Shown here: positions 8,543 to 19,617 of the stretch, piece by piece
How positions within the stretch are numbered: the first letter of the stretch is position 1
How the letters are laid out: every line of letters starts with the position of its first letter
NCBI GenBank assembly: GCA_943737045.1
Contig: CALSFV010000002.1
Location: 806,001 to 870,000, forward strand
Direction of reading: 5' to 3'
DNA length: 64,000 bases
DNA from: Parapristionchus giblindavisi
Lineage: Eukaryota; Nematoda; Chromadorea; Rhabditida; Diplogasteridae
Translations under genes and position numbers: made by a program
The notes under the pieces: generated by a model
Database searches by the model: none
Told to the model about the DNA's origin: nothing
The model's input: the letters and a program-made list of their open reading frames with translations, nothing else

Positions 8543-10565
8543 TAAGATAAACTATTTCAAAGTGGTCATTACTGCCAATATGTAAATTTATCTTTCAGTA
8601 CTCTCTGTTTTTGGTACAAAACAGTTCGTTACAAGTCAAATTGGCAATGATACTCAGCGAGTGATATACTATGTGAAAGAGGAAAAAATTCTGAATGAGA
8701 CACACTTCAGGTCATGTCGATCTGTAATATTTTACTGCTGCTATAATGATCGAAGTACAAAAGTAGCTTTTACTCTGATATGATCAAAATAACTTGAGAA
8801 ATTTGAAAATGAAAATGAAACCTATCGTGTCATATACCAAATGAAAGAGCGAAAAATTCTGAATAAGATAAACTATTTCAATGTGGTCAGTACGGCCAAT
8901 ATGTAAATTTATCTTTCGGTACTCTATGTTTTTGATACAAAACAGTTCGTTACAAGTCAAATTGTCAATGACACTCAGCAAGTGATATAGTATGTGAAAG
9001 AGGAAAATATTCTGAATGAGACACACTTCAGGTCATGTCGATCTGTAATATTTTACTGCTGCTATAATGATCGAAGTACAAAAGTAGCTTTTACTCTGAT
9101 ATGATCAAAATAACTTGAGAAATTTGAAAATGAAAATGAAACCTATCGTGTCATATACCAAATGAAAGAGCGAAAAATTCTGAATAAGATAAACTATTTC
9201 AAAGCGGTCAGTACGGCCAATATGTAAATTTATCCTTCAGTACTCTCTGTTTTTGGTTAAATTTATCTTTCAGTACTCTCTGTTTTTGGTACAAAACAGT
9301 TCGTTACAAGTCAAATTGTCAATGATACTCAGCGAGTGATATACTATGTGAAAGAGGAAAAAATTCTGAATGAGACACACTTCAGGTCATGTCGATCTGT
9401 AATATTTTACTGCTGCTATAATGATCGAAGTACAAAAGTAGCTTTTACTCTGATATGATCAAAATAACTTGAGAAATTTGAAAATGAAAATGAAACCTAT
9501 CGTGTCATATACCAAATGAAAGAGCGAAAAATTCTGAATAAGATAAACTATTTCAATGTGGTCAGTACGGCCAATATGTAAATTTATCTTTCGGTACTCT
9601 CTGTTTTTGATACAAAACAGTTCGTTACAAGTCAAATTGTCAATGACACTCAGCGAGTGATATACAATGTGAAAGAGGAAAAAATTCTGAATGAGACACA
9701 CTTCAGGTCATGTCAATCTGCAATATTTCACTGCTGCTATAATGATCGAAGTACAAAAGTAGCTTTTACTCTGATATGATCAAGATAACTTGAGAAATGT
9801 GAAAATGAAAATGAAACCTATCGTGTCATATACCAAATGAAAGAGCGAAAAATTCTGAATAAGATAAACTATTTCAAAGTGGTCAGTACGGCCAATATGT
9901 AAATTTATCTTTCAGTACTCTCTGTTTTTGGTTAAATTTATCCTTCAGTACACTCTGTTTTTGGTACAAAACAGTTCGTTACAAGTCAAATTGTCAATGA
10001 TACTCAGCGAGTGATATACTATGTGAAAGAGGAAAAATTCTGAATGAGACACACTTCAGGTCATGTCAATCTGCAATATTTCACTGCTGCTATAATGATC
10101 GAAGTACAAAAGTAGCTTTTACTCTGATATGATCAAAATAACTTGAGAAATTTGAAAATGAAAATGAAACCTATCGTGTCATATACCAAATGAAAGAGCG
10201 AAAAATTCTGAATAAGATAAACTATTTCAAAGTGGTCAGTACGGCCAATATGTAAATTTATCTTTCAGTACTCTCTGTTTTTGGTACAAAACAGTTCGTT
10301 ACAAGTCAAATTGGCAATGATACTCAGCGAGTGATATACTATGTGAAAGAGGAAAAATTCTGAATGAGACACACTTCAGGTCATGTCAATCTGTCATATT
10401 TCACTGCTGCTATAATGATCGAAGTACAAAAGTAGCTTTTACTCTGATATGATCAAAATAACTTGAGAAATTTGAAAATGAAAATGAAACCTATCGTGTC
10501 ATATACCAAATGAAAGAGCGAAAAATTCTGAATAAGATAAACTATTTCAAAGTGGTCAGTACGGC
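8543..10565 (-). repeat. 2,023-bp six-monomer higher-order repeat, outer copy
   Basis: This is a tandem copy of 10566-12588. Its outermost monomer lacks the 33-bp duplication expected there and instead matches another monomer type found in the right arm near 17.42-17.74 kb. That suggests later exchange at the array edge. Confidence 0.85.
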
Positions 10566-12588
10566 CAATATGTAAATTTATCCTTCAGTACTCTCTGTTT
10601 TTGGTTAAATTTATCTTTCAGTACTCTCTGTTTTTGGTACAAAACAGTTCGTTACAAGTCAAATTGTCAATGATACTCAGCGAGTGATATACTATGTGAA
10701 AGAGGAAAAAATTCTGAATGAGACACACTTCAGGTCATGTCGATCTGTAATATTTTACTGCTGCTATAATGATCGAAGTACAAAAGTAGCTTTTACTCTG
10801 ATATGATCAAAATAACTTGAGAAATTTGAAAATGAAAATGAAACCTATCGTGTCATATACCAAATGAAAGAGCGAAAAATTCTGAATAAGATAAACTATT
10901 TCAATGTGGTCAGTACGGCCAATATGTAAATTTATCTTTCGGTACTCTATGTTTTTGATACAAAACAGTTCGTTACAAGTCAAATTGTCAATGACACTCA
11001 GCAAGTGATATAGTATGTGAAAGAGGAAAATATTCTGAATGAGACACACTTCAGGTCATGTCGATCTGTAATATTTTACTGCTGCTATAATGATCGAAGT
11101 ACAAAAGTAGCTTTTACTCTGATATGATCAAAATAACTTGAGAAATTTGAAAATGAAAATGAAACCTATCGTGTCATATACCAAATGAAAGAGCGAAAAA
11201 TTCTGAATAAGATAAACTATTTCAAAGCGGTCAGTACGGCCAATATGTAAATTTATCCTTCAGTACTCTCTGTTTTTGGTTAAATTTATCTTTCAGTACT
11301 CTCTGTTTTTGGTACAAAACAGTTCGTTACAAGTCAAATTGTCAATGATACTCAGCGAGTGATATACTATGTGAAAGAGGAAAAAATTCTGAATGAGACA
11401 CACTTCAGGTCATGTCGATCTGTAATATTTTACTGCTGCTATAATGATCGAAGTACAAAAGTAGCTTTTACTCTGATATGATCAAAATAACTTGAGAAAT
11501 TTGAAAATGAAAATGAAACCTATCGTGTCATATACCAAATGAAAGAGCGAAAAATTCTGAATAAGATAAACTATTTCAATGTGGTCAGTACGGCCAATAT
11601 GTAAATTTATCTTTCGGTACTCTCTGTTTTTGATACAAAACAGTTCGTTACAAGTCAAATTGTCAATGACACTCAGCGAGTGATATACAATGTGAAAGAG
11701 GAAAAAATTCTGAATGAGACACACTTCAGGTCATGTCAATCTGCAATATTTCACTGCTGCTATAATGATCGAAGTACAAAAGTAGCTTTTACTCTGATAT
11801 GATCAAGATAACTTGAGAAATGTGAAAATGAAAATGAAACCTATCGTGTCATATACCAAATGAAAGAGCGAAAAATTCTGAATAAGATAAACTATTTCAA
11901 AGTGGTCAGTACGGCCAATATGTAAATTTATCTTTCAGTACTCTCTGTTTTTGGTTAAATTTATCCTTCAGTACACTCTGTTTTTGGTACAAAACAGTTC
12001 GTTACAAGTCAAATTGTCAATGATACTCAGCGAGTGATATACTATGTGAAAGAGGAAAAATTCTGAATGAGACACACTTCAGGTCATGTCAATCTGCAAT
12101 ATTTCACTGCTGCTATAATGATCGAAGTACAAAAGTAGCTTTTACTCTGATATGATCAAAATAACTTGAGAAATTTGAAAATGAAAATGAAACCTATCGT
12201 GTCATATACCAAATGAAAGAGCGAAAAATTCTGAATAAGATAAACTATTTCAAAGTGGTCAGTACGGCCAATATGTAAATTTATCTTTCAGTACTCTCTG
12301 TTTTTGGTACAAAACAGTTCGTTACAAGTCAAATTGGCAATGATACTCAGCGAGTGATATACTATGTGAAAGAGGAAAAATTCTGAATGAGACACACTTC
12401 AGGTCATGTCAATCTGTCATATTTCACTGCTGCTATAATGATCGAAGTACAAAAGTAGCTTTTACTCTGATATGATCAAAATAACTTGAGAAATTTGAAA
12501 ATGAAAATGAAACCTATCGTGTCATATACCAAATGAAAGAGCGAAAAATTCTGAATAAGATAAACTATTTCAAAGTGGTCAGTACGGC
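10566..12588 (-). repeat. 2,023-bp six-monomer higher-order repeat, inner copy
   Basis: The signature series of six monomer types repeats exactly one period further left. For example, the rare variant reading TGTCATATTTCACTG occurs at 12413-12427 and again 2,023 bp to the left. This inner copy, reverse-complemented, is also the start of the right arm (13283 to about 15431), so the same six-mer occurs three times near the centre. Confidence 0.9.
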
Positions 12589-12928
12589 TGTTATGTCCTT
12601 AGTTCGTCCCCGTTGTCGTGTAGTGTGGTGTGATGTGGTACAAGAGTAACTATCTTGCTTTATTAGCAGCAGAGAGAGAATTACAGAGCGTAGTGAATGG
12701 GAAGACTGAATCTCTCTAGACTCATTGGGAATCTCAGACATAAGAGTGGGCGGGGCCAGACATGAGAGAGCATTAGAGATAAAGGTAGAGTGGCGAGAGA
12801 GCGTGCGGATCAGAGAGAGTGTAGTCTGATCGCGCACGTGCACTTGTTTACATGATGAAATAGTCTAATCGATATTCATAGGAATAGAGGGGAATAACAT
12901 ACATAGGGAATAGGGTATCTACACAACA
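12589..12928 (-). mobile_element. LTR of a Copia-type retrotransposon
   Basis: This 340-bp segment reads on the minus strand from TGTTGTGTAG to GGACATAACA, the TG..CA ends of an LTR. A polyadenylation signal AATAAA lies at 12659-12664 on the minus strand. It is immediately preceded, on the minus strand, by AGAGGGGAGG, a purine-rich tract of the kind that primes plus-strand synthesis. It is therefore the 3' LTR of an element oriented to the left. The TGTTG start with a G-rich tract favours Copia over Gypsy, but no pol domain is present to prove it. Its outer end joins satellite directly. Confidence 0.75.
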
Positions 12929-12938
12929 CCTCCCCTCT
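12929..12938 (-). promoter_or_regulatory. Polypurine tract of the LTR element
   Basis: AGAGGGGAGG on the minus strand directly abuts the TGTTG start of the LTR, which is the expected position for the plus-strand primer. Confidence 0.6.
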
Positions 12939-13145
12939 AAGATGGGACATCTTATAGAACATGAATTAATCAATAACGAGACAACGATACAATAGATCAA
13001 CAAGACCACATAGTGGTAAGTCTAGAGGTCACGACTAAGATGACCAATGATATCGATCATAAAATGATTGCTGACACTATGGAAGAGAGTCAAGCACCAT
13101 GTATGGAGACTAAGAAAGTCCCAGAGGTCACTAGAAAGATGACCG
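12939..13145. other. Internal fragment of the LTR element, rearranged
   Basis: This is roughly 207 bp between the minus-oriented LTR and the plus-oriented LTR fragment. The plus-strand frame starting at 13013 is open through here and has a hydrophilic, charged composition, with a repeated EVT-x-K-MT-D/N pattern. The DNA blocks 13025-13045 and 13124-13144 are similar and lie 99 bp apart. The frame then runs into the LTR and satellite, so it is not a real gene as it stands. Whether the whole spacer belongs to one strand of the parental element, or is itself a junction of two pieces, cannot be told. Confidence 0.4.
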
Positions 13146-13282
13146 ATGAGTCTAGAGAGATTCAGTCTTCCCATTCACTACGCTCTGTAATTCTCTCTCT
13201 GCTGCTAATAAAGCAAGATAGTTACTCTTGTACCACATCACACCACACTACACGACAACGGGGACGAACTAAGGACATAACA
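13146..13282 (+). mobile_element. LTR fragment (last 137 bp), opposite orientation
   Basis: This is the reverse complement of 12589-12725 over all 137 bp compared. It ends GGACATAACA at 13282 and then enters satellite. It lacks the first 203 bp of the LTR. The AATAAA signal lies at 13207-13212. The inner junction shows ATGAG at 13146-13150, shared between the LTR and the adjoining spacer, so a few bases of microhomology may have joined the pieces. Confidence 0.85.
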
Positions 13283-13471
13283 GCCGTACTGACCACTTTG
13301 AAATAGTTTATCTTATTCAGAATTTTTCGCTCTTTCATTTGGTATATGACACGATAGGTTTCATTTTCATTTTCAAATTTCTCAAGTTATTTTGATCATA
13401 TCAGAGTAAAAGCTACTTTTGTACTTCGATCATTATAGCAGCAGTGAAATATGACAGATTGACATGACCTG

Positions 13472-13591
13472 CACAGCGTTCTCATGACTTTCAAAGCAAG
13501 AACGACCGCTCAACATACAAACTCTCTCGAATACAATGGTCTCTCCTTTGTCTCGCTTTGGAAGAAAAATGGCTTGGACCAGAATACTGTG
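13472..13591 (+). other. 120-bp inserted copy of DIRS-like element sequence inside a satellite monomer
   Basis: The segment is the reverse complement of 6443-6562 with one substitution seen (C at 13554). It interrupts a satellite monomer and is flanked on both sides by CCTG (13468-13471 and 13592-13595), which occurs only once at this place in uninterrupted monomers. Its ends read CACAG and CTGTG. It is absent from the mirror position in the left arm. It carries no element terminus, so it is a patch copied from inside the recombinase remnant, not a transposition. Confidence 0.9.
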
Positions 13592-14006
13592 CCTGAAGTG
13601 TGTCTCATTCAGAATTTTTCCTCTTTCACATAGTATATCACTCGCTGAGTATCATTGCCAATTTGACTTGTAACGAACTGTTTTGTACCAAAAACAGAGA
13701 GTACTGAAAGATAAATTTACATATTGGCCGTACTGACCACTTTGAAATAGTTTATCTTATTCAGAATTTTTCGCTCTTTCATTTGGTATATGACACGATA
13801 GGTTTCATTTTCATTTTCAAATTTCTCAAGTTATTTTGATCATATCAGAGTAAAAGCTACTTTTGTACTTCGATCATTATAGCAGCAGTGAAATATTGCA
13901 GATTGACATGACCTGAAGTGTGTCTCATTCAGAATTTTTCCTCTTTCACATAGTATATCACTCGCTGAGTATCATTGACAATTTGACTTGTAACGAACTG
14001 TTTTGT

Positions 14007-14072
14007 ACCAAAAACAGAGTGTACTGAAGGATAAATTTAACCAAAAACAGAGAGTACTGAAAGATAAATTTA
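14007..14072 (+). repeat. Example of the 33-bp internal duplication that makes 354-bp monomers
   Basis: A 33-bp block beginning ACCAAAAACAGAG and ending ATAAATTTA occurs at 14007-14039 and again at 14040-14072. The same tandem pair recurs throughout both arms and marks the phase of the dimeric and trimeric higher-order repeats. Confidence 0.9.
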
Positions 14073-14599
14073 CATATTGGCCGTACTGACCACTTTGAAA
14101 TAGTTTATCTTATTCAGAATTTTTCGCTCTTTCATTTGGTATATGACACGATAGGTTTCATTTTCATTTTCACATTTCTCAAGTTATCTTGATCATATCA
14201 GAGTAAAAGCTACTTTTGTACTTCGATCATTATAGCAGCAGTGAAATATTGCAGATTGACATGACCTGAAGTGTGTCTCATTCAGAATTTTTTCCTCTTT
14301 CACATTGTATATCACTCGCTGAGTGTCATTGACAATTTGACTTGTAACGAACTGTTTTGTATCAAAAACAGAGAGTACCGAAAGATAAATTTACATATTG
14401 GCCGTACTGACCACATTGAAATAGTTTATCTTATTCAGAATTTTTCGCTCTTTCATTTGGTATATGACACGATAGGTTTCATTTTCATTTTCAAATTTCT
14501 CAAGTTATTTTGATCATATCAGAGTAAAAGCTACTTTTGTACTTCGATCATTATAGCAGCAGTAAAATATTACAGATCGACATGACCTGAAGTGTGTCT

Positions 14600-16980
14600 C
14601 ATTCAGAATTTTTTCCTCTTTCACATAGTATATCACTCGCTGAGTATCATTGACAATTTGACTTGTAACGAACTGTTTTGTACCAAAAACAGAGAGTACT
14701 GAAAGATAAATTTAACCAAAAACAGAGAGTACTGAAGGATAAATTTACATATTGGCCGTACTGACCGCTTTGAAATAGTTTATCTTATTCAGAATTTTTC
14801 GCTCTTTCATTTGGTATATGACACGATAGGTTTCATTTTCATTTTCAAATTTCTCAAGTTATTTTGATCATATCAGAGTAAAAGCTACTTTTGTACTTCG
14901 ATCATTATAGCAGCAGTAAAATATTACAGATCGACATGACCTGAAGTGTGTCTCATTCAGAATATTTTCCTCTTTCACATACTATATCACTTGCTGAGTG
15001 TCATTGACAATTTGACTTGTAACGAACTGTTTTGTATCAAAAACATAGAGTACCGAAAGATAAATTTACATATTGGCCGTACTGACCACATTGAAATAGT
15101 TTATCTTATTCAGAATTTTTCGCTCTTTCATTTGGTATATGACACGATAGGTTTCATTTTCATTTTCAAATTTCTCAAGTTATTTTGATCATATCAGAGT
15201 AAAAGCTACTTTTGTACTTCGATCATTATAGCAGCAGTAAAATATTACAGATCGACATGACCTGAAGTGTGTCTCATTCAGAATTTTTTTCCTCTTTCAC
15301 ATAGTATATCACTCGCTGAGTATCATTGACAATTTGACTTGTAACGAACTGTTTTGTACCAAAAACAGAGAGTACTGAAAGATAAATTTAACCAAAAACA
15401 GAGAGTACTGAAGGATAAATTTACATATTGGCCGTACTGACCACTTTGAAATAGTTTATCTTATTCAGAATTTTTCGCTCTTTCATTTGGTATATGACAC
15501 GATAGGTTTCATTTTCATTTTCAAAATTCTCAAGTTATTTTGATCATATCAGAGTAAAAGCTACTTTTGTACTTCGATCATTATAGCAGCAGTAAAATAT
15601 TACAGATCGACATGACCTGAAGTGTGTCTCATTCAGAATATTTTCCTCTTTCACATACTATATCACTTGCTGAGTGTCATTGACAATTTGACTTGTAACG
15701 AACTGTTTTGTGTCAAAAACATAGAGTACCGAAAGATAAATTTACATATTGGCCGTACTGACCACATTGAAATAGTTTATCTTATTCAGAATTTTTCGCT
15801 CTTTCATTTGGTATATGACACGATAGGTTTCATTTTCATTTTCAAATTTCTCAAGTTATCTTGATCATATCAGAGTAAAAGCTACTTTTGTACTTCGATC
15901 ATTATAACAGCAGTAAAATATTACAGATTGACAAGACCTGAAGTGTGTCTCATTCAGAATTTTTTCCTCTTTCACATAGTATATCACTCGCTGAGTATCA
16001 TTGACAATTTGACTTGTAACGAACTGTTTTGTACCAAAAACAGAGAGTACTGAAGGATAAATTTAACCAAAAACAGAGAGTACTGAAGGATAAATTTACA
16101 TATTGGCCGTACTGACCACTTTGAAATAGTTTATCTTATTCAGAATTTTTCGCTCTTTCATTTGGTATATGACACGATAGGTTTCATTTTCATTTTCAAA
16201 TTTCTCAAGTTATTTTGATCATATCAGAGTAAAAGCTACTTTTGTACTTCGATCATTATAGCAGCAGTAAAATATTACAGATCGACATGACCTGAAGTGT
16301 GTCTCATTCAGAATATTTTCCTCTTTCACATACTATATCACTTGCTGAGTGTCATTGACAATTTGACTTGTAACGAACTGTTTTGTATCAAAAACATAGA
16401 GTACCGAAAGATAAATTTACATATTGGCCGTACTGACCACATTGAAATAGTTTATCTTATTCAGAATTTTTCGCTCTTTCATTTGGTATATGACACGATA
16501 GGTTTCATTTTCATTTTCAAATTTCTCAAGTTATCTTGATCATATCAGAGTAAAAGCTACTTTTGTACTTCGATCATTATAACAGCAGTAAAATATTACA
16601 GATTGACAAGACCTGAAGTGTGTCTCATTCAGAATTTTTTCCTCTTTCACATAGTATATCACTCGCTGAGTATCATTGACAATTTGACTTGTAACGAACT
16701 GTTTTGTACCAAAAACAGAGAGTACTGAAGGATAAATTTAACCAAAAACAGAGAGTACTGAAAGATAAATTTACATATTGGCCGTACTGACCACTTTGAA
16801 ATAGTTTATCTTATTCAGAATTTTTCGCTCTTTCATTTGGTATATGACACGATAGGTTTCATTTTCATTTTCAAATTTCTCAACTTATCTTGATCATATC
16901 AGAGTAAAAGCTACTTTTGTACTTCGATCATTATAACAGCAGTAAAATATTACAGATCGACATGACCTGAAGTGTGTCTC
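14600..16980 (+). repeat. 675-bp dimeric higher-order repeat (321 + 354)
   Basis: Equivalent points at 14946, 15622 and 16297 are 676 and 675 bp apart. Each unit pairs a 321-bp monomer carrying CAGAATATTTTCC and ACATAGAGTACC variants with a 354-bp monomer. The one-base excess in the first interval is the extra T at about 15284-15290. Confidence 0.85.
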
Positions 16981-19617
16981 ATTCAGAATTTTTTCCTCTT
17001 TCACATAGTATATCACTCGCTGAGTATCATTGAAAATTTGACTTGTAACGAACTGTTTTGTACCAAAAACAGAGAGTACTGAAAGATAAATTTGCATATT
17101 GGCCGTACTGACCACTTTGAAATAGTTTATCTTATTCAGAATTTTTCGCTCTTTCATTTGGTATATGACACGATAGGTTTCATTTTCATTTTCAAATTTC
17201 TCAAGTTATTTTGATCATATCAAAGTAAAAGCTACTTTTGTACTTCGATCATTATAGCAGCAGTAAAATATTACAGATCGACATGACCTGAAGTGTGTCT
17301 CATTCAGATTTTTCCTCTTTCACATACTATATCACTTGCTGAGTGTCATTGACAATTTGACTTGTAACGAACTGTTTTGTATCAAAAACAGAGAGTACCG
17401 AAAGATAAATTTACATATTGGCCGTACTGACCACATTGAAATAGTTTATCTTATTCAGAATTTTTCGCTCTTTCATTTGGTATATGACACGATAGGTTTC
17501 ATTTTCATTTTCAAATTTCTCAAGTTATTTTGATCATATCAGAGTAAAAGCTACTTTTGTACTTCGATCATTATAGCAGCAGTAAAATATTACAGATCGA
17601 CATGACCTGAAGTGTGTCTCATTCAGAATTTTTTCCTCTTTCACATAGTATATCACTCGCTGAGTATCATTGCCAATTTGACTTGTAACGAACTGTTTTG
17701 TACCAAAAACAGAGAGTACTGAAAGATAAATTTACATATTGGCAGTAATGACCACTTTGAAATAGTTTATCTTATTCAGAATTTTTCGCTCTTTCATTTG
17801 GTATATGACACGATAGGTTTCATTTTCATTTTCACATTTCTCAAGTTATCTTGATCATATCAGAGTAAAAGCTACTTTTGTACTTCGATCATTATAGCAG
17901 CAGTGAAATATTGCAGATTGACATGACCTGAAGTGTGTCTCATTCAGAATTTTTTCCTCTTTCACATAGTATATCACTCGCTGAATATCATTGCCAATTT
18001 GACTTGTAACGAACTGTTTTGTACCAAAAACAGAGAATACTGAAAGATAAATTTACATATTGGCCGTACTGACCACTTTGAAATAGTTTATCTTATTCAG
18101 AATTTTTCGCTCTTTCATTTGGTATATGATACGATAGGTTTCATTTTCATTTTCAAATTTCTCAAGTTATTTTGATCATATCAGAGTAAAAGCTACTTTT
18201 GTACTTCGATCATTATAACAGCAGTAAAATATTACAGATTGACAAGACCTGAAGTGTGTCTCATTCAGAATTTTTTCCTCTTTCACATAGTATATCACTC
18301 GCTGAGTATCATTGACAATTTGACTTGTAACGAACTGTTTTGTACCAAAAACAGAGAGTACTGAAGGATAAATTTAACCAAAAACAGAGAGTACTGAAAG
18401 ATAAATTTACATATTGGCCGTACTGACCACTTTGAAATAGTTTATCTTATTCAGAATTTTTCGCTCTTTCATTTGGTATATGACACGATAGGTTTCATTT
18501 TCATTTTCAAATTTCTCAACTTATCTTGATCATATCAGAGTAAAAGCTACTTTTGTACTTCGATCATTATAACAGCAGTAAAATATTACAGATCGACATG
18601 ACCTGAAGTGTGTCTCATTCAGAATTTTTTCCTCTTTCACATAGTATATCACTCGCTGAGTATCATTGAAAATTTGACTTGTAACGAACTGTTTTGTACC
18701 AAAAACAGAGAGTACTGAAAGATAAATTTGCATATTGGCCGTACTGACCACTTTGAAATAGTTTATCTTATTCAGAATTTTTCGCTCTTTCATTTGGTAT
18801 ATGACACGATAGGTTTCATTTTCATTTTCAAATTTCTCAAGTTATTTTGATCATATCAAAGTAAAAGCTACTTTTGTACTTCGATCATTATAGCAGCAGT
18901 AAAATATTACAGATCGACATGACCTGAAGTGTGTCTCATTCAGATTTTTCCTCTTTCACATACTATATCACTTGCTGAGTGTCATTGACAATTTGACTTG
19001 TAACGAACTGTTTTGTATCAAAAACAGAGAGTACCGAAAGATAAATTTACATATTGGCCGTACTGACCACATTGAAATAGTTTATCTTATTCAGAATTTT
19101 TCGCTCTTTCATTTGGTATATGACACGATAGGTTTCATTTTCATTTTCAAATTTCTCAAGTTATTTTGATCATATCAGAGTAAAAGCTACTTTTGTACTT
19201 CGATCATTATAGCAGCAGTAAAATATTACAGATCGACATGACCTGAAGTGTGTCTCATTCAGAATTTTTTCCTCTTTCACATAGTATATCACTCGCTGAG
19301 TATCATTGCCAATTTGACTTGTAACGAACTGTTTTGTACCAAAAACAGAGAGTACTGAAAGATAAATTTACATATTGGCAGTAATGACCACTTTGAAATA
19401 GTTTATCTTATTCAGAATTTTTCGCTCTTTCATTTGGTATATGACACGATAGGTTTCATTTTCATTTTCACATTTCTCAAGTTATCTTGATCATATCAGA
19501 GTAAAAGCTACTTTTGTACTTCGATCATTATAGCAGCAGTGAAATATTGCAGATTGACATGACCTGAAGTGTGTCTCATTCAGAATTTTTTCCTCTTTCA
19601 CATAGTATATCACTCGC
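16610..19617 (+). repeat. 1,636-bp offset duplication
   Basis: About 16.62-17.98 kb is repeated at about 18.26-19.62 kb with an offset of 1,636 bp, including the rare variants CAACTTATCTTG, TTGAAAATTTGAC and the two-base-shorter CATTCAGATTTTTCC. The copies part company at CTGAATATC (17982) against CTGAGTATC. Further copies of the same block appear at offsets of 961 and 1,956 bp up to about 22.5 kb. Confidence 0.8.

Larger units (their letters stand above)
8292..12588 (-). repeat. 321-bp satellite array, minus orientation (left arm)
   Basis: About 13 head-to-tail monomers are reverse complements of those in 13283-64000. Monomers are 321 bp, or 354 bp when a 33-bp block ending in ATAAATTTA is duplicated (for example near 9230-9290 and 10590-10650 on this strand). 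The arm is organised as a higher-order repeat of six monomers with period 2,023 bp: 10566-12588 and 8543-10565 are nearly identical. Only the outermost monomers (8292 to about 8895) break the pattern. The arm ends abruptly at 12588 against the tip of an LTR and at about 8292 against a DIRS-like element. Confidence 0.95.
10565..15431. repeat. Large palindrome centred on the LTR remnant
   Basis: Satellite and LTR are mirrored around the centre. Left 12725 down to 10565 corresponds to right 13146 up to 15431, monomer by monomer, including rare variants such as the AAATATGACAG monomer, the GAGTGTACTGAAGG monomer and the CATTGTATATC monomer. The only length differences I found are the 120-bp insertion with its 4-bp duplication in the right arm and one extra T near 15284-15290. 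The arms therefore total about 2.16 kb, separated by a 420-bp unpaired centre (12726-13145). Confidence 0.85.

Noticed and set aside
12565..12843. 92-codon minus-strand frame as a gene
   Set aside because: It lies within the LTR and ends in satellite; its second half is the same LTR end found in the 13013-13306 frame.
12589..13282. Interpretation as an intact LTR retrotransposon
   Set aside because: The two LTR pieces are in opposite orientation, one is truncated to 137 bp, and no gag or pol domain is present between them.
13013..13306. 97-codon plus-strand frame across the palindrome centre as a gene
   Set aside because: It runs from an internal element fragment into the LTR end and then into satellite, so it is a chimera of rearranged pieces.
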